Shown here: one piece after another, positions 1 to 7,359 of the stretch | Position numbering within the stretch: the first letter of the stretch is position 1 | How the letters are laid out: each line of letters begins with the position of its first letter | Origin: Planctomycetota bacterium | Lineage (GTDB): Bacteria > Planctomycetota > PLA2 > JAEUHO01 | Assembly (NCBI GenBank): GCA_024639415.1 | Contig: JAHEIK010000084.1 | Coordinates: 1-11,312 of the forward strand | Length of the DNA stretch: 11,312 bases | Direction of reading: 5' to 3' | Position numbers and translations under genes: made by a program | Notes under the pieces: model-generated | What the model was told of the DNA's origin: nothing | Databases searched by the model: none | Seen by the model: only the letters and a program-made list of their open reading frames with translations

Positions 1-241
1 GAATGCCGTCGAGGTGGTAGTCGGCGAACGGCTGGGCGACAAGCGGCGGAGGTGCACGGAGCACGGCGAGGCAGCCCTTCGGGAGCAGCCCGAGGTGGTA
101 GAGGATCGGCTCGAGCGAGGCCTGCTTGCCCTGCTCCGCGAGCTGGGCCTGGAAGCCGAACGCCGACCGCAGCTGGTCCTCGTCCAGGACATGCGCTGCC
201 ATCAGGCGCTTTGCGAGATCGAGATCCTGTTTGGTTGCCAC
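1..241 (-). CDS. N-terminal fragment of an adaptor-type protein, possibly a Ser/Thr protein kinase (partial)
   Basis: Only the first 80 residues lie in the window; the gene continues past the left edge. The GTG start at 241-239 follows a purine-rich GGGGAG ribosome-binding site at unusually short spacing. An ATG one base upstream (242-240) opens a different frame that stops at 202. The visible part is a helical segment: residues 6-20 (LDLAKRLMAAHVLDE), then DQLRSAFGFQAQLAEQG and LEPILYHLGLLPKG. This pattern of 'late stage, queries, low-cost helper' helices resembles the small helical N-terminal domains of GspE/MshE type, which in planctomycete-like genomes often precede Ser/Thr kinase domains. 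The last residues, PFADYHLDGI, fit the first strand of a Hanks-type kinase just before the glycine-rich loop, but that loop lies outside the window. The gene starts 25 bp after the stop of the secreted-protein gene, so co-transcription with it and selB is likely. The frame is well supported; the kinase assignment is inference. Confidence 0.6.
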   Translation of the reverse strand, partial: MATKQDLDLAKRLMAAHVLDEDQLRSAFGFQAQLAEQGKQASLEPILYHLGLLPKGCLAVLRAPPPLVAQPFADYHLDGI

Positions 242-266
242 ATTCTCCCCGATAGGAGCTGTCGGA

Positions 267-1817
267 TCAGAGCAGACGAATCGAGGTGAGCAAGCGCTCC
301 AACGCCGGCCGGACCTGCCCCCAAGCCCCCGCCGGACCGGCCAGCAGGAGTACCACGCGCCCCATTGGCCGGTCCACCACGACGGCGATGGTGCGGATCG
401 ATTCCTTCTTCAGCGTCCCGCCCAGTTCCATGCGCCAGCTCGAGGCGACGCCCTGCACGGCGGCACGGGTGGTCAGGATGCGCAGGTCCGGGCTGACCGC
501 GCGCAGCCGCCGCAGCAACCATGCCTCGACCTGCGCCGGGCTGCGCTCGGAGGCGGTCCCGCGCGGGTGCCACTCGATGCGGGCGTCCGCGAGGAGCACG
601 CGGTTGTCCAGGCGGCCGAGCGTGCGCCAGCCGGTGTTCGTCGGGGAGCCCATGGACGGCTGCCACGTCCAGACGGTGTCCGGCGGCGTGAAGGCGATGC
701 CCGCCTCAGCCAGCTTCACCTCGCGACTTGCGGCATCCTCTGCGGTGCGCCCGCCGCTGCGTGCGGCCACGGCCTGCGCCTCGCTGACGGGGAGCGCGAC
801 GATGCCCTCGCTGATCTCCTCGCGGATGACCCTCTGCCCCGCGTCGAAGAACGAGATGAGACGCCGGCCGCCCTCTTCCCAGTGGAACTCGTGCCCCCGT
901 CGCTCGCCGCCGGGCGAGTCGGTCACGGAGGTGAAGCCGGCGCGCACGGCGACCATGCCTTCCCGGTCGGGATCGATGATGCGGGTGTCGAGGAGGCGGA
1001 TGCGCCGCGGGATGCGCAGCAGGTGCTCGCGGAAGCCCAGGCGTCCGCGCGTGCCCTGGGGCACGCGCACCTTGAGCGTGCGTGCGTCACCAGCTCCGAA
1101 GATCGACCCGCGCCACTCCCCGTCGACCACGCGACCGGAAGCCCCACGCGAGTAGCGCCGTGTGCCGTCGGGCCCGTCGCCCGCGTCGCCTTCCTCCTGC
1201 CACGCCAGCAGGCGCGGCTCGAAGCGCAGATCCACCTTCTCGATGCGGTGCGTCCGTGTGGCCGGAAGCTGCGGCCCCTGCGCGAAGAACTCGATCTTCT
1301 CCTCGAGCCGGTAGCCCGGCTTGCCGCTCGACTTCACGCTCCAGAGCTCGAGGCGGCGCGTGCCGACGATCCTGCCCCCCCGCCGGAGCAGGAACCACTC
1401 GTCGCGGATGGGCCGCGGGCCGCCTTCGGGGCGGCGCTCGACGCCCGCCGCGCGCTTGACCTGCTTGACCTCCGAACGCGGGAACGTATAGCGCGCGACG
1501 CCGCCTGACGCCGAGGTGTGCTCGACGACGATGACGCTGTCGTCCTCCTTGATGATGCGGCCCGTCCAGACGGATCCGTTGTGCAGGATGACACTGTCTT
1601 CGGCCTGCTGCGCCTTGGGCCGCACGGGGTCGGCGGGCGGCTCCGGTGCCGCCGGCGGCTCGCCCGCGGGGGCACCGGGCGGCTCGCCCGCGGGGACACC
1701 GGGCGGATCGCCCAGGTCCGGTGCGGGATCGTCATCCGCGGCGGCAGGTCCAGCGCCGGCGAGGGCGGCCGTGAGGACCAGGGCCGCGAAGAGCAGGGAG
1801 GCAAGCACAGAGCGCAT
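267..1817 (-). CDS. Secreted protein of unknown function with Sm-like N-terminal motif
   Basis: This encodes a 516-residue exported protein that I do not recognise as a named family. Residues 1-27 form a signal peptide (MRS, hydrophobic LASLLFAALVLTAALA, then AxA before DDD). A Pro/Gly/Ala/Glu-rich linker follows at about 28-68, containing two copies of an eight-residue unit (39-54). Residues 72-122 (EDSVILHNGSVWTGRIIKEDD...YTFPRSEVKQVKR) resemble the short Sm-like/SHD1-type beta module common in planctomycete exported proteins. The remaining ~390 residues are mixed beta strands (for example TRTHRIEKVDLRFEPRLLAW), with a C-terminal part (VVLLLAGPAGAWGQVRPALERLLTSIRLL region) that looks like the end of an alpha/beta domain. 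The frame stays open upstream to 2069, but that stretch overlaps selB antiparallel-free on the same strand in another frame and is Arg-rich non-protein-like sequence, so the ATG before the signal peptide is chosen. The gene lies 53 bp downstream of selB and 25 bp upstream of the next start, with a TGA stop. Periplasmic or envelope location is likely; function is unknown. Confidence 0.85.
   Translation of the reverse strand: MRSVLASLLFAALVLTAALAGAGPAAADDDPAPDLGDPPGVPAGEPPGAPAGEPPAAPEPPADPVRPKAQQAEDSVILHNGSVWTGRIIKEDDSVIVVEHTSASGGVARYTFPRSEVKQVKRAAGVERRPEGGPRPIRDEWFLLRRGGRIVGTRRLELWSVKSSGKPGYRLEEKIEFFAQGPQLPATRTHRIEKVDLRFEPRLLAWQEEGDAGDGPDGTRRYSRGASGRVVDGEWRGSIFGAGDARTLKVRVPQGTRGRLGFREHLLRIPRRIRLLDTRIIDPDREGMVAVRAGFTSVTDSPGGERRGHEFHWEEGGRRLISFFDAGQRVIREEISEGIVALPVSEAQAVAARSGGRTAEDAASREVKLAEAGIAFTPPDTVWTWQPSMGSPTNTGWRTLGRLDNRVLLADARIEWHPRGTASERSPAQVEAWLLRRLRAVSPDLRILTTRAAVQGVASSWRMELGGTLKKESIRTIAVVVDRPMGRVVLLLAGPAGAWGQVRPALERLLTSIRLL
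1657..1704. repeat. Two tandem 24-bp units inside the secreted-protein gene
   Basis: Positions 1657-1680 and 1681-1704 are adjacent 24-bp copies that differ at one base. A third copy begins at 1705 (GGATCGCCC) and then decays. On the minus strand they encode residues 39-54, two units of PG(V/A)PAGEP, within the linker after the signal peptide. The length is a multiple of three, so copy-number change would keep the reading frame and only alter linker length. Confidence 0.85.
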
Positions 1818-1870
1818 GGCGCCATCGTAGCGCTCGCCTACCGTTCTCCACGGATTCGGTGCGTCAGCGC

Positions 1871-3802
<1,932 letters not shown>

Positions 3803-3975
3803 GGGGCTCCGCACGCCGTCGGTGGGCAGGGCTAGTGTGTTCGCCCATAGGGCGGGGGGCATCCTACCCGCTGGACGCGTGGGCGCGCTTTCGGGCGCGT
3901 CTGCCGGAACATGACTGCCGCGTGCACCGCACGTGCAAGCAGGTCCATGGTGGCGGGGATGCGGCCGGAGGATCC
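3803..3975. promoter_or_regulatory. Divergent selB/recJ intergenic region
   Basis: These 173 bp separate the start of selB (minus strand) from the start of recJ (plus strand) and must hold the promoters of both unless transcription comes from further away. I could not find a convincing -35/-10 pair on either strand. Small dyads are present: GCCC-ATA-GGGC at 3843-3853 and CGTGC-ACC-GCACG at 3921-3933. There is also a direct repeat of GGGCGCG around 3881-3900. None is strong enough to call an operator. The recJ frame is open through most of this interval, but it lacks RecJ-like sequence before 3976. Confidence 0.4.
3967..3972 (+). promoter_or_regulatory. Ribosome-binding site that decides the recJ start
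   Basis: GGAGGA lies three bases before the GTG at 3976, giving about four bases from GGAGG to the start codon. It is a near-perfect anti-16S match. It supports GTG at 3976 over the ATG at 3835, which would add 47 residues without similarity to RecJ. Confidence 0.75.
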
Positions 3976-5727
3976 GTGCGCATTCCCGATACCCGCTGGC
4001 TTCTGCGGCCCGTCGAACCGCACGCGCTGGAGAAAGAGATCCCGGATCTCGCTCGCCTGCTGACCGTGCCGCCGCTGGTGGCGCGGCTACTGTGGCTGCG
4101 AGGCATCCGTACCGAGTCCCGCGCCAGGCGTTTCCTGAGCCCGAGGTTGGCCGACCTCTCCCCTCCCGAGGGTTTGCCGGACCTCGACAGGGCGACGGAG
4201 CGACTGGCGCGGGCACTTCGCGCAGGCGAGCGCATCGCGGTCTGTGGCGACTACGACGTGGACGGCATGACGGGCACCGCGCTGCTCGTGCGCTTCCTGC
4301 GCCTGGCCGGCGGCGACGTCACGTGGTCCATCCCCGACCGCAAGAAGGACGGCTACGGACTGAGCATCCGGGCCATCGAACGTCTCGCGGAAGACGGGGT
4401 GCGCGTCGCAGTCACGGTGGACAACGGCAGCACGGCCCTCGAGCCGATCAAGCACGCCGTCGAACTGGGCATGGACGTGATCATCACGGATCACCACCTG
4501 CCCGGCGGCGAGGTACCACCCGCCTACGCCATGGTGAACCCGCAGATGCCGGGGGGCAGCGAGGACGCGCGCAACCTGTGCGGCTGCGGGCTCGCTTTCA
4601 AGCTGGCCTGGGCGGTCGCCGACCGGCTGCGCGGACGCGGCGTGGACGCGGGTGAGCTCAAGTCGTTCCTGCGCGACGCCATGGGCTTGGTCGCGCTTGC
4701 GACGGTCTGCGACGTCGTACCGCTCGTCGGCGAGAACCGCGTGCTGGTGGCCACGGGCCTCGCGGCGCTGCGCCGCTCGCCGCACCCGGGCATCCAGGCG
4801 CTGCTCGAGGTCAGCGATCTCGGTCGCCTGCCGCTCACGACGGAGGACGTCGGCTTCAAGCTCGGCCCGCGCCTGAATGCCGCCGGCCGCCTGAGCAAGC
4901 CCGAGCTCGTGGTGAACCTGCTCACCGAGACCGATGCGGCCCGCTGCCGCCAGCTCGCGAACGAACTCGACCAGGCCAACCGCACGCGCCGCGAGGTCGA
5001 GAAGGGCGTGCTCAAGCAGGCCGACGCGCAGGCGCAGACCCTGCTCGGCGAGCGCGACCGCAGCGCGCTGGTTCTCTGGGGCGAGGGCTGGCATGTGGGC
5101 GTGGTCGGCATCGTGGCCGCACGCATGGTCGACAAGTACCACCGTCCGGCTGCGGTGATCGGCTTCGACGGCGGGCGTGGGCGCGGGTCGTGTCGCACGC
5201 CGCCCGCGCTCAACGTGCACAGCGCCCTGGGTGCGTCGGCCGAGCACCTCGAGAGCTACGGCGGCCACGCGGCGGCGGCCGGTCTCGACATCACGATCGA
5301 GCGCGCCCCCGCGTTCCGCGAGGCGTTCGAGGCGGCCGTCCAGCACCAGCAGGAAGGCGACGCGCCGCAGAAGACGCTAGAGATCGACATCGAGTCGTGT
5401 GCGGACGACTGGAACCTCGACACGGTCTACGCCGTGCGCCGCCTCGCGCCCTTCGGCCAGGCGAACCCCGAGCCGCTCGTCGTCGTGCGGGGCGCCAGCG
5501 TCGCGGGCAAGCCCAAGCTCATGGGCGCCGCCTCGTCGCATCTCTCCTTCGCCCTGAAGCAGCAGGGTGGGGCGATTCGCGTGGTGGGCTTCCGCCAGGC
5601 GGCCCACTTCGACCTGGCGGCCTCGGGTGCGCCGCTCGATCTCGCGGTCACGCCCGTGATCAACGAGTGGCGCGGCACGCGCTCGGCGGAGTTCCGGCTG
5701 GTGGACTTGCGTGCCGCAACGCCGTAG
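3976..5727 (+). CDS. recJ: Single-stranded-DNA-specific exonuclease RecJ
   Basis: RecJ degrades single-stranded DNA 5' to 3' in RecF-pathway recombination, base-excision and mismatch repair. The 583-residue product has the DHH-phosphoesterase metal-binding motifs in order: GDYDVDG (91-97), VTVDNGS (147-152), ITDHH (170-174) and ATVCDVVPL (242-250). These are followed by GPRLNAAGR (297-305) and the DHHA1 half with GWHVGVVGIVAAR (371-383), GRGSCRT (402-408) and YGGHAAAAG (428-436). The C-terminal OB-fold region begins around 465 and contains APFGQANPEP (491-500). Length and motif order are normal, so the enzyme should be active. The GTG start is preceded by a strong ribosome-binding site, and the mature N-terminus (RIPDTRWLLRPV) matches the family. 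The gene is divergent from selB and convergent with the pilZ gene. Its TAG stop lies inside a stem-loop. Confidence 0.96.
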   Translation: MRIPDTRWLLRPVEPHALEKEIPDLARLLTVPPLVARLLWLRGIRTESRARRFLSPRLADLSPPEGLPDLDRATERLARALRAGERIAVCGDYDVDGMTGTALLVRFLRLAGGDVTWSIPDRKKDGYGLSIRAIERLAEDGVRVAVTVDNGSTALEPIKHAVELGMDVIITDHHLPGGEVPPAYAMVNPQMPGGSEDARNLCGCGLAFKLAWAVADRLRGRGVDAGELKSFLRDAMGLVALATVCDVVPLVGENRVLVATGLAALRRSPHPGIQALLEVSDLGRLPLTTEDVGFKLGPRLNAAGRLSKPELVVNLLTETDAARCRQLANELDQANRTRREVEKGVLKQADAQAQTLLGERDRSALVLWGEGWHVGVVGIVAARMVDKYHRPAAVIGFDGGRGRGSCRTPPALNVHSALGASAEHLESYGGHAAAAGLDITIERAPAFREAFEAAVQHQQEGDAPQKTLEIDIESCADDWNLDTVYAVRRLAPFGQANPEPLVVVRGASVAGKPKLMGAASSHLSFALKQQGGAIRVVGFRQAAHFDLAASGAPLDLAVTPVINEWRGTRSAEFRLVDLRAATP

Positions 5728-5737
5728 GCGTTGCGGC
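5713..5737 (+). terminator. Stem-loop overlapping the recJ stop codon
   Basis: A perfect 11-bp inverted repeat, GCCGCAACGCC (5713-5723) and GGCGTTGCGGC (5727-5737), encloses the 3-nt loop GTA. The TAG stop of recJ (5725-5727) sits across the loop and the first base of the right arm, so the last four sense codons are part of the stem. The stem is GC-rich and ends the recJ transcript unit, but a C-rich rather than a T-rich tract follows. It may therefore act as a 3'-end stabiliser or a terminator of the tract-less kind, not a classical intrinsic terminator. Confidence 0.65.
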
Positions 5738-5738
5738 C

Positions 5739-5920
5739 CCGTTCCCGTCTCCGTTCCCGTGCCCGTTCCCGGCGTGCCCGTCATTCGTCCCCGTTGCCCG
5801 TCCTCTTCTCTTCTCCGTCTGAGAACCGGGCAGGGGCAGGGGCAGACAAGATCGGGAGACGGGAACGGGGCAGGGGCACGCCGGGAACGGGAACGGTGAC
5901 GGGAACGGAGACGGGAGCGG
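5739..5920. repeat. ~180-bp imperfect palindrome of GTTCCC/GGGAAC units
   Basis: The left part carries GTTCCC at 5741, 5753 and 5765; the right part carries the reverse form GGGAAC at 5861, 5883, 5889 and 5901. The arms pair in nested blocks. 5739-5760 pairs with 5899-5920 at 21 of 22 positions. 5763-5779 pairs with 5874-5890 perfectly over 17 bp, with about 6 extra bases in the right arm between these blocks. 5789-5802 pairs with 5858-5870 with one bulged G. The central part (about 5803-5857) contains a CT-rich run and three G-tracts linked by CA. No coding sequence is credible here. The element fills the gap between two convergent genes. Confidence 0.85.
5854..5891 (+). other. Potential G-quadruplex (plus strand)
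   Basis: Six consecutive runs of three or four G (starting at 5854, 5861, 5867, 5873, 5883 and 5889) are separated by loops of 4, 3, 2, 6 and 3 bases. This satisfies the usual G3+N1-7 rule more than once over. Further G-runs lie at 5828, 5833, 5839, 5901 and 5913. The G-rich strand is the recJ sense strand, so read-through recJ RNA would carry it too. It competes with pairing to the C-rich left half of the palindrome. Confidence 0.6.
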
Positions 5921-5945
5921 AAACGGACCTGGGGTCCGCTTCCGC
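5917..5945 (-). terminator. Stem-loop at the pilZ stop codon
   Basis: Read on the minus strand, GCGGAAGCGGACC (5945-5933) and GGTCCGTTTCCGC (5929-5917) form a 13-bp stem with one G-U wobble and the loop CCA. The first base of the stem is the last base of the TAG stop of the pilZ gene. On the plus strand the wobble becomes an A/C mismatch, so the structure favours the pilZ transcript. No T-tract follows the whole stem; the only T run (TTT) lies within the right arm. It overlaps the outer edge of the palindrome by four bases. Confidence 0.6.
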
Positions 5946-6283
5946 TAGGCCACGTAGCCCTCAGGCCTGGGACCGCCGTCGAAGTACACGGCCAACTCGC
6001 GGCGGATGCCCTCCGCCTCGAAGTCCAGTTCGACCCGGACCACGGCACATGCCGTCCGCGCCCGCTGCGCGGTCGCGCGCTCGTCTTCGTCGACCTGCGG
6101 ATGGTCGAGCACGGCGCGCTCCCCCTCGAGCACAGGCTCCTCGAGGTCCGTGATCTGGACCAGCGCCCCGAGACGGCCGAGGTTCTTGATGCGCACGGGC
6201 ACACGCCGGCCGTCCGAGAGGAACAGCTCGCCGGAGAGATCGACAGGATGTCGTGCGGCCCGCCGCCGCTCGGATGCGCCCAT
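5945..6283 (-). CDS. PilZ-domain protein with altered second motif
   Basis: This 112-residue single-domain protein looks like a PilZ module, the cytoplasmic cyclic-di-GMP receptor fold that controls motility, exopolysaccharide or other surface functions. The first binding motif is present as RRAARHPVD (R7xxxR11). The second, normally [D/N]xSxxG, reads NLGRLG (34-39): Asn and the final Gly are kept, but Ser is replaced by Gly. The spacing of 23 residues between the motifs is normal. The rest alternates strands (VPVRIKN, ALVQITDLE, CAVVRVELDF, RRELAVYFDGG), as expected for the beta-barrel. The ATG at 6283 places the RxxxR motif near the N-terminus, as usual; there is no clear Shine-Dalgarno. 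It is divergent from the DUF368 gene (83 bp apart) and convergent with recJ. Whether it still binds c-di-GMP is uncertain. Confidence 0.8.
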   Translation of the reverse strand: MGASERRRAARHPVDLSGELFLSDGRRVPVRIKNLGRLGALVQITDLEEPVLEGERAVLDHPQVDEDERATAQRARTACAVVRVELDFEAEGIRRELAVYFDGGPRPEGYVA

Positions 6284-6366
6284 GGCCCAAGTGTAGCGCG
6301 CCGAGCTCCGTTCCCGCGTTCGTCAATCCAAGCCCCCGAGCGGCCGGCCCGTGGTACCAGAGCCCC

Positions 6367-7302
6367 ATGAGCGCCGCCCCCGACGATCCTCCCCGACCGC
6401 TACCCTGGCCGCTCGCGACTTCGGCGGGCTTGCTGATGGGTGCCGCCGACGCGGTGCCGGGCGTCTCCGGAGGCACGATCGCCCTGGTGGTCGGCGTGTA
6501 CGAGCGCCTCATCGACTCCATCTCGGTCGTGCTGCGGCTCCCGCTGAACGTACGCAGCGCCGACGGCCGACGCCGCATCGGCAGCGCGCTGCGCTTCCTC
6601 GTGCCGCTGGTCGTCGGCGTGGGCGTGGCCTACTACGTGTGCACGCGCATCCTCGTCGGCCCGCCCGAGAGCAAGGGCCTCCTGCGGCGCGAGGACACGG
6701 CGCCGCTCTGCTACGCGTTCTTCGTGGGCCTCGTGCTCTTCAGTCTGCGCGAGCCCTGGCACCGCATCCGGAAGGTCACCGCCGGTTGCTGGATCGCTGC
6801 GGTCATCGCCTGCGTCGTCGTGCTCTGGGCCGTGGGCCTCGAGCACGCGCGCACGGAGCCGGAGCCGTGGATGCTGCTCTACGGCGGCGCACTCGCCATT
6901 GCCGTGATGCTGCTTCCGGGCATCAGCGGCTCGCTCATGCTGCTCGTCATCGGCCAGTACACCGCCATCGCCGGAGCGGTGCATGCGCCGGACTTCCTGC
7001 GTGTTGGCATCTTCCTCGCCGGCATCGTGTGCGGACTGCTGCTCTTCGTTCCGATCCTGCGCCGACTGCTGCGCACGCGTCACGACCTCACGATGGCTGC
7101 TCTCACCGGCCTCATGGCGGGCTCGCTGCGTGCACTGTGGCCGTGGAAGAGCCACTACGACCTGAAGGACCACGCTGCGGGCCAGATGGTGAACGTCGGT
7201 GTCGGCTCGAACTGGCCGCTCGTGCTGCTGTTCGCAGCCATCGGCGCGGCGGCCGTGTGGGGCCTGCGCGCCCTCGAGCGCCGAATCGACCGGAACGCGT
7301 AA
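6367..7302 (+). CDS. DUF368 membrane protein, PopT-type undecaprenyl-phosphate translocase
   Basis: This 311-residue inner-membrane protein carries the DUF368 signature twice: GAADAVPGVSGGT (25-37) and IAVMLLPGISGSLMLLVIGQY (178-198), the paired re-entrant motifs of the family. Roughly eight hydrophobic segments are visible (about 15-55, 73-92, 114-126, 138-157, 167-203, 211-233, 240-257 and 283-300). Members of this family (PopT) flip undecaprenyl phosphate, the carrier lipid of peptidoglycan and surface-polymer synthesis, back to the cytoplasmic face; this is knowledge of the family, not seen here. The ATG at 6367 is chosen because the frame upstream (open to 6253) crosses the pilZ promoter side and is not membrane-like. 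No good ribosome-binding site is seen. An AsmA-like gene follows 57 bp downstream on the same strand, suggesting one transcription unit. Confidence 0.9.
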   Translation: MSAAPDDPPRPLPWPLATSAGLLMGAADAVPGVSGGTIALVVGVYERLIDSISVVLRLPLNVRSADGRRRIGSALRFLVPLVVGVGVAYYVCTRILVGPPESKGLLRREDTAPLCYAFFVGLVLFSLREPWHRIRKVTAGCWIAAVIACVVVLWAVGLEHARTEPEPWMLLYGGALAIAVMLLPGISGSLMLLVIGQYTAIAGAVHAPDFLRVGIFLAGIVCGLLLFVPILRRLLRTRHDLTMAALTGLMAGSLRALWPWKSHYDLKDHAAGQMVNVGVGSNWPLVLLFAAIGAAAVWGLRALERRIDRNA

Positions 7303-7349
7303 CGCCGGGCTGGCAGCCCCCCCATGCGGCGTGAGAATGCGCGCCCACT

Positions 7350-7355
7350 GGAGGA
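7350..7355 (+). promoter_or_regulatory. Ribosome-binding site that decides the AsmA-like gene start
   Basis: GGAGGA lies four bases before the ATG at 7360. It supports that start over an ATG at 7324, which would add 12 residues (MRRENARPLEEP) and has no comparable site upstream. Confidence 0.75.
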
Positions 7356-7359
7356 ACCC

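Noticed and set aside
126..1508. Plus-strand open frame of 460 codons
   Set aside because: It is antisense to the secreted-protein gene, shows no signal peptide or domain, and has the same GC-bias explanation.
3843..3933. Small dyads in the selB/recJ intergenic region as operators
   Set aside because: Arms of only 4-5 bp in very GC-rich DNA are expected by chance.
5731..6153. Open frames across the recJ/pilZ intergenic palindrome
   Set aside because: Their translations are Arg/Gly/Thr-rich low-complexity readings of the hexamer repeat with no ribosome-binding site.
6290..6326. TTGACG and TACACT upstream of the pilZ gene, resembling -35 and -10 boxes
   Set aside because: The gap between them is 25 bases, too long for a sigma-70 type promoter.
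7307..7319. GGGCT-GGC-AGCCC stem after the DUF368 stop
   Set aside because: Only 5 bp, no T-tract, and it lies within the 57-bp gap of a likely operon; chance occurrence is common at this GC content.
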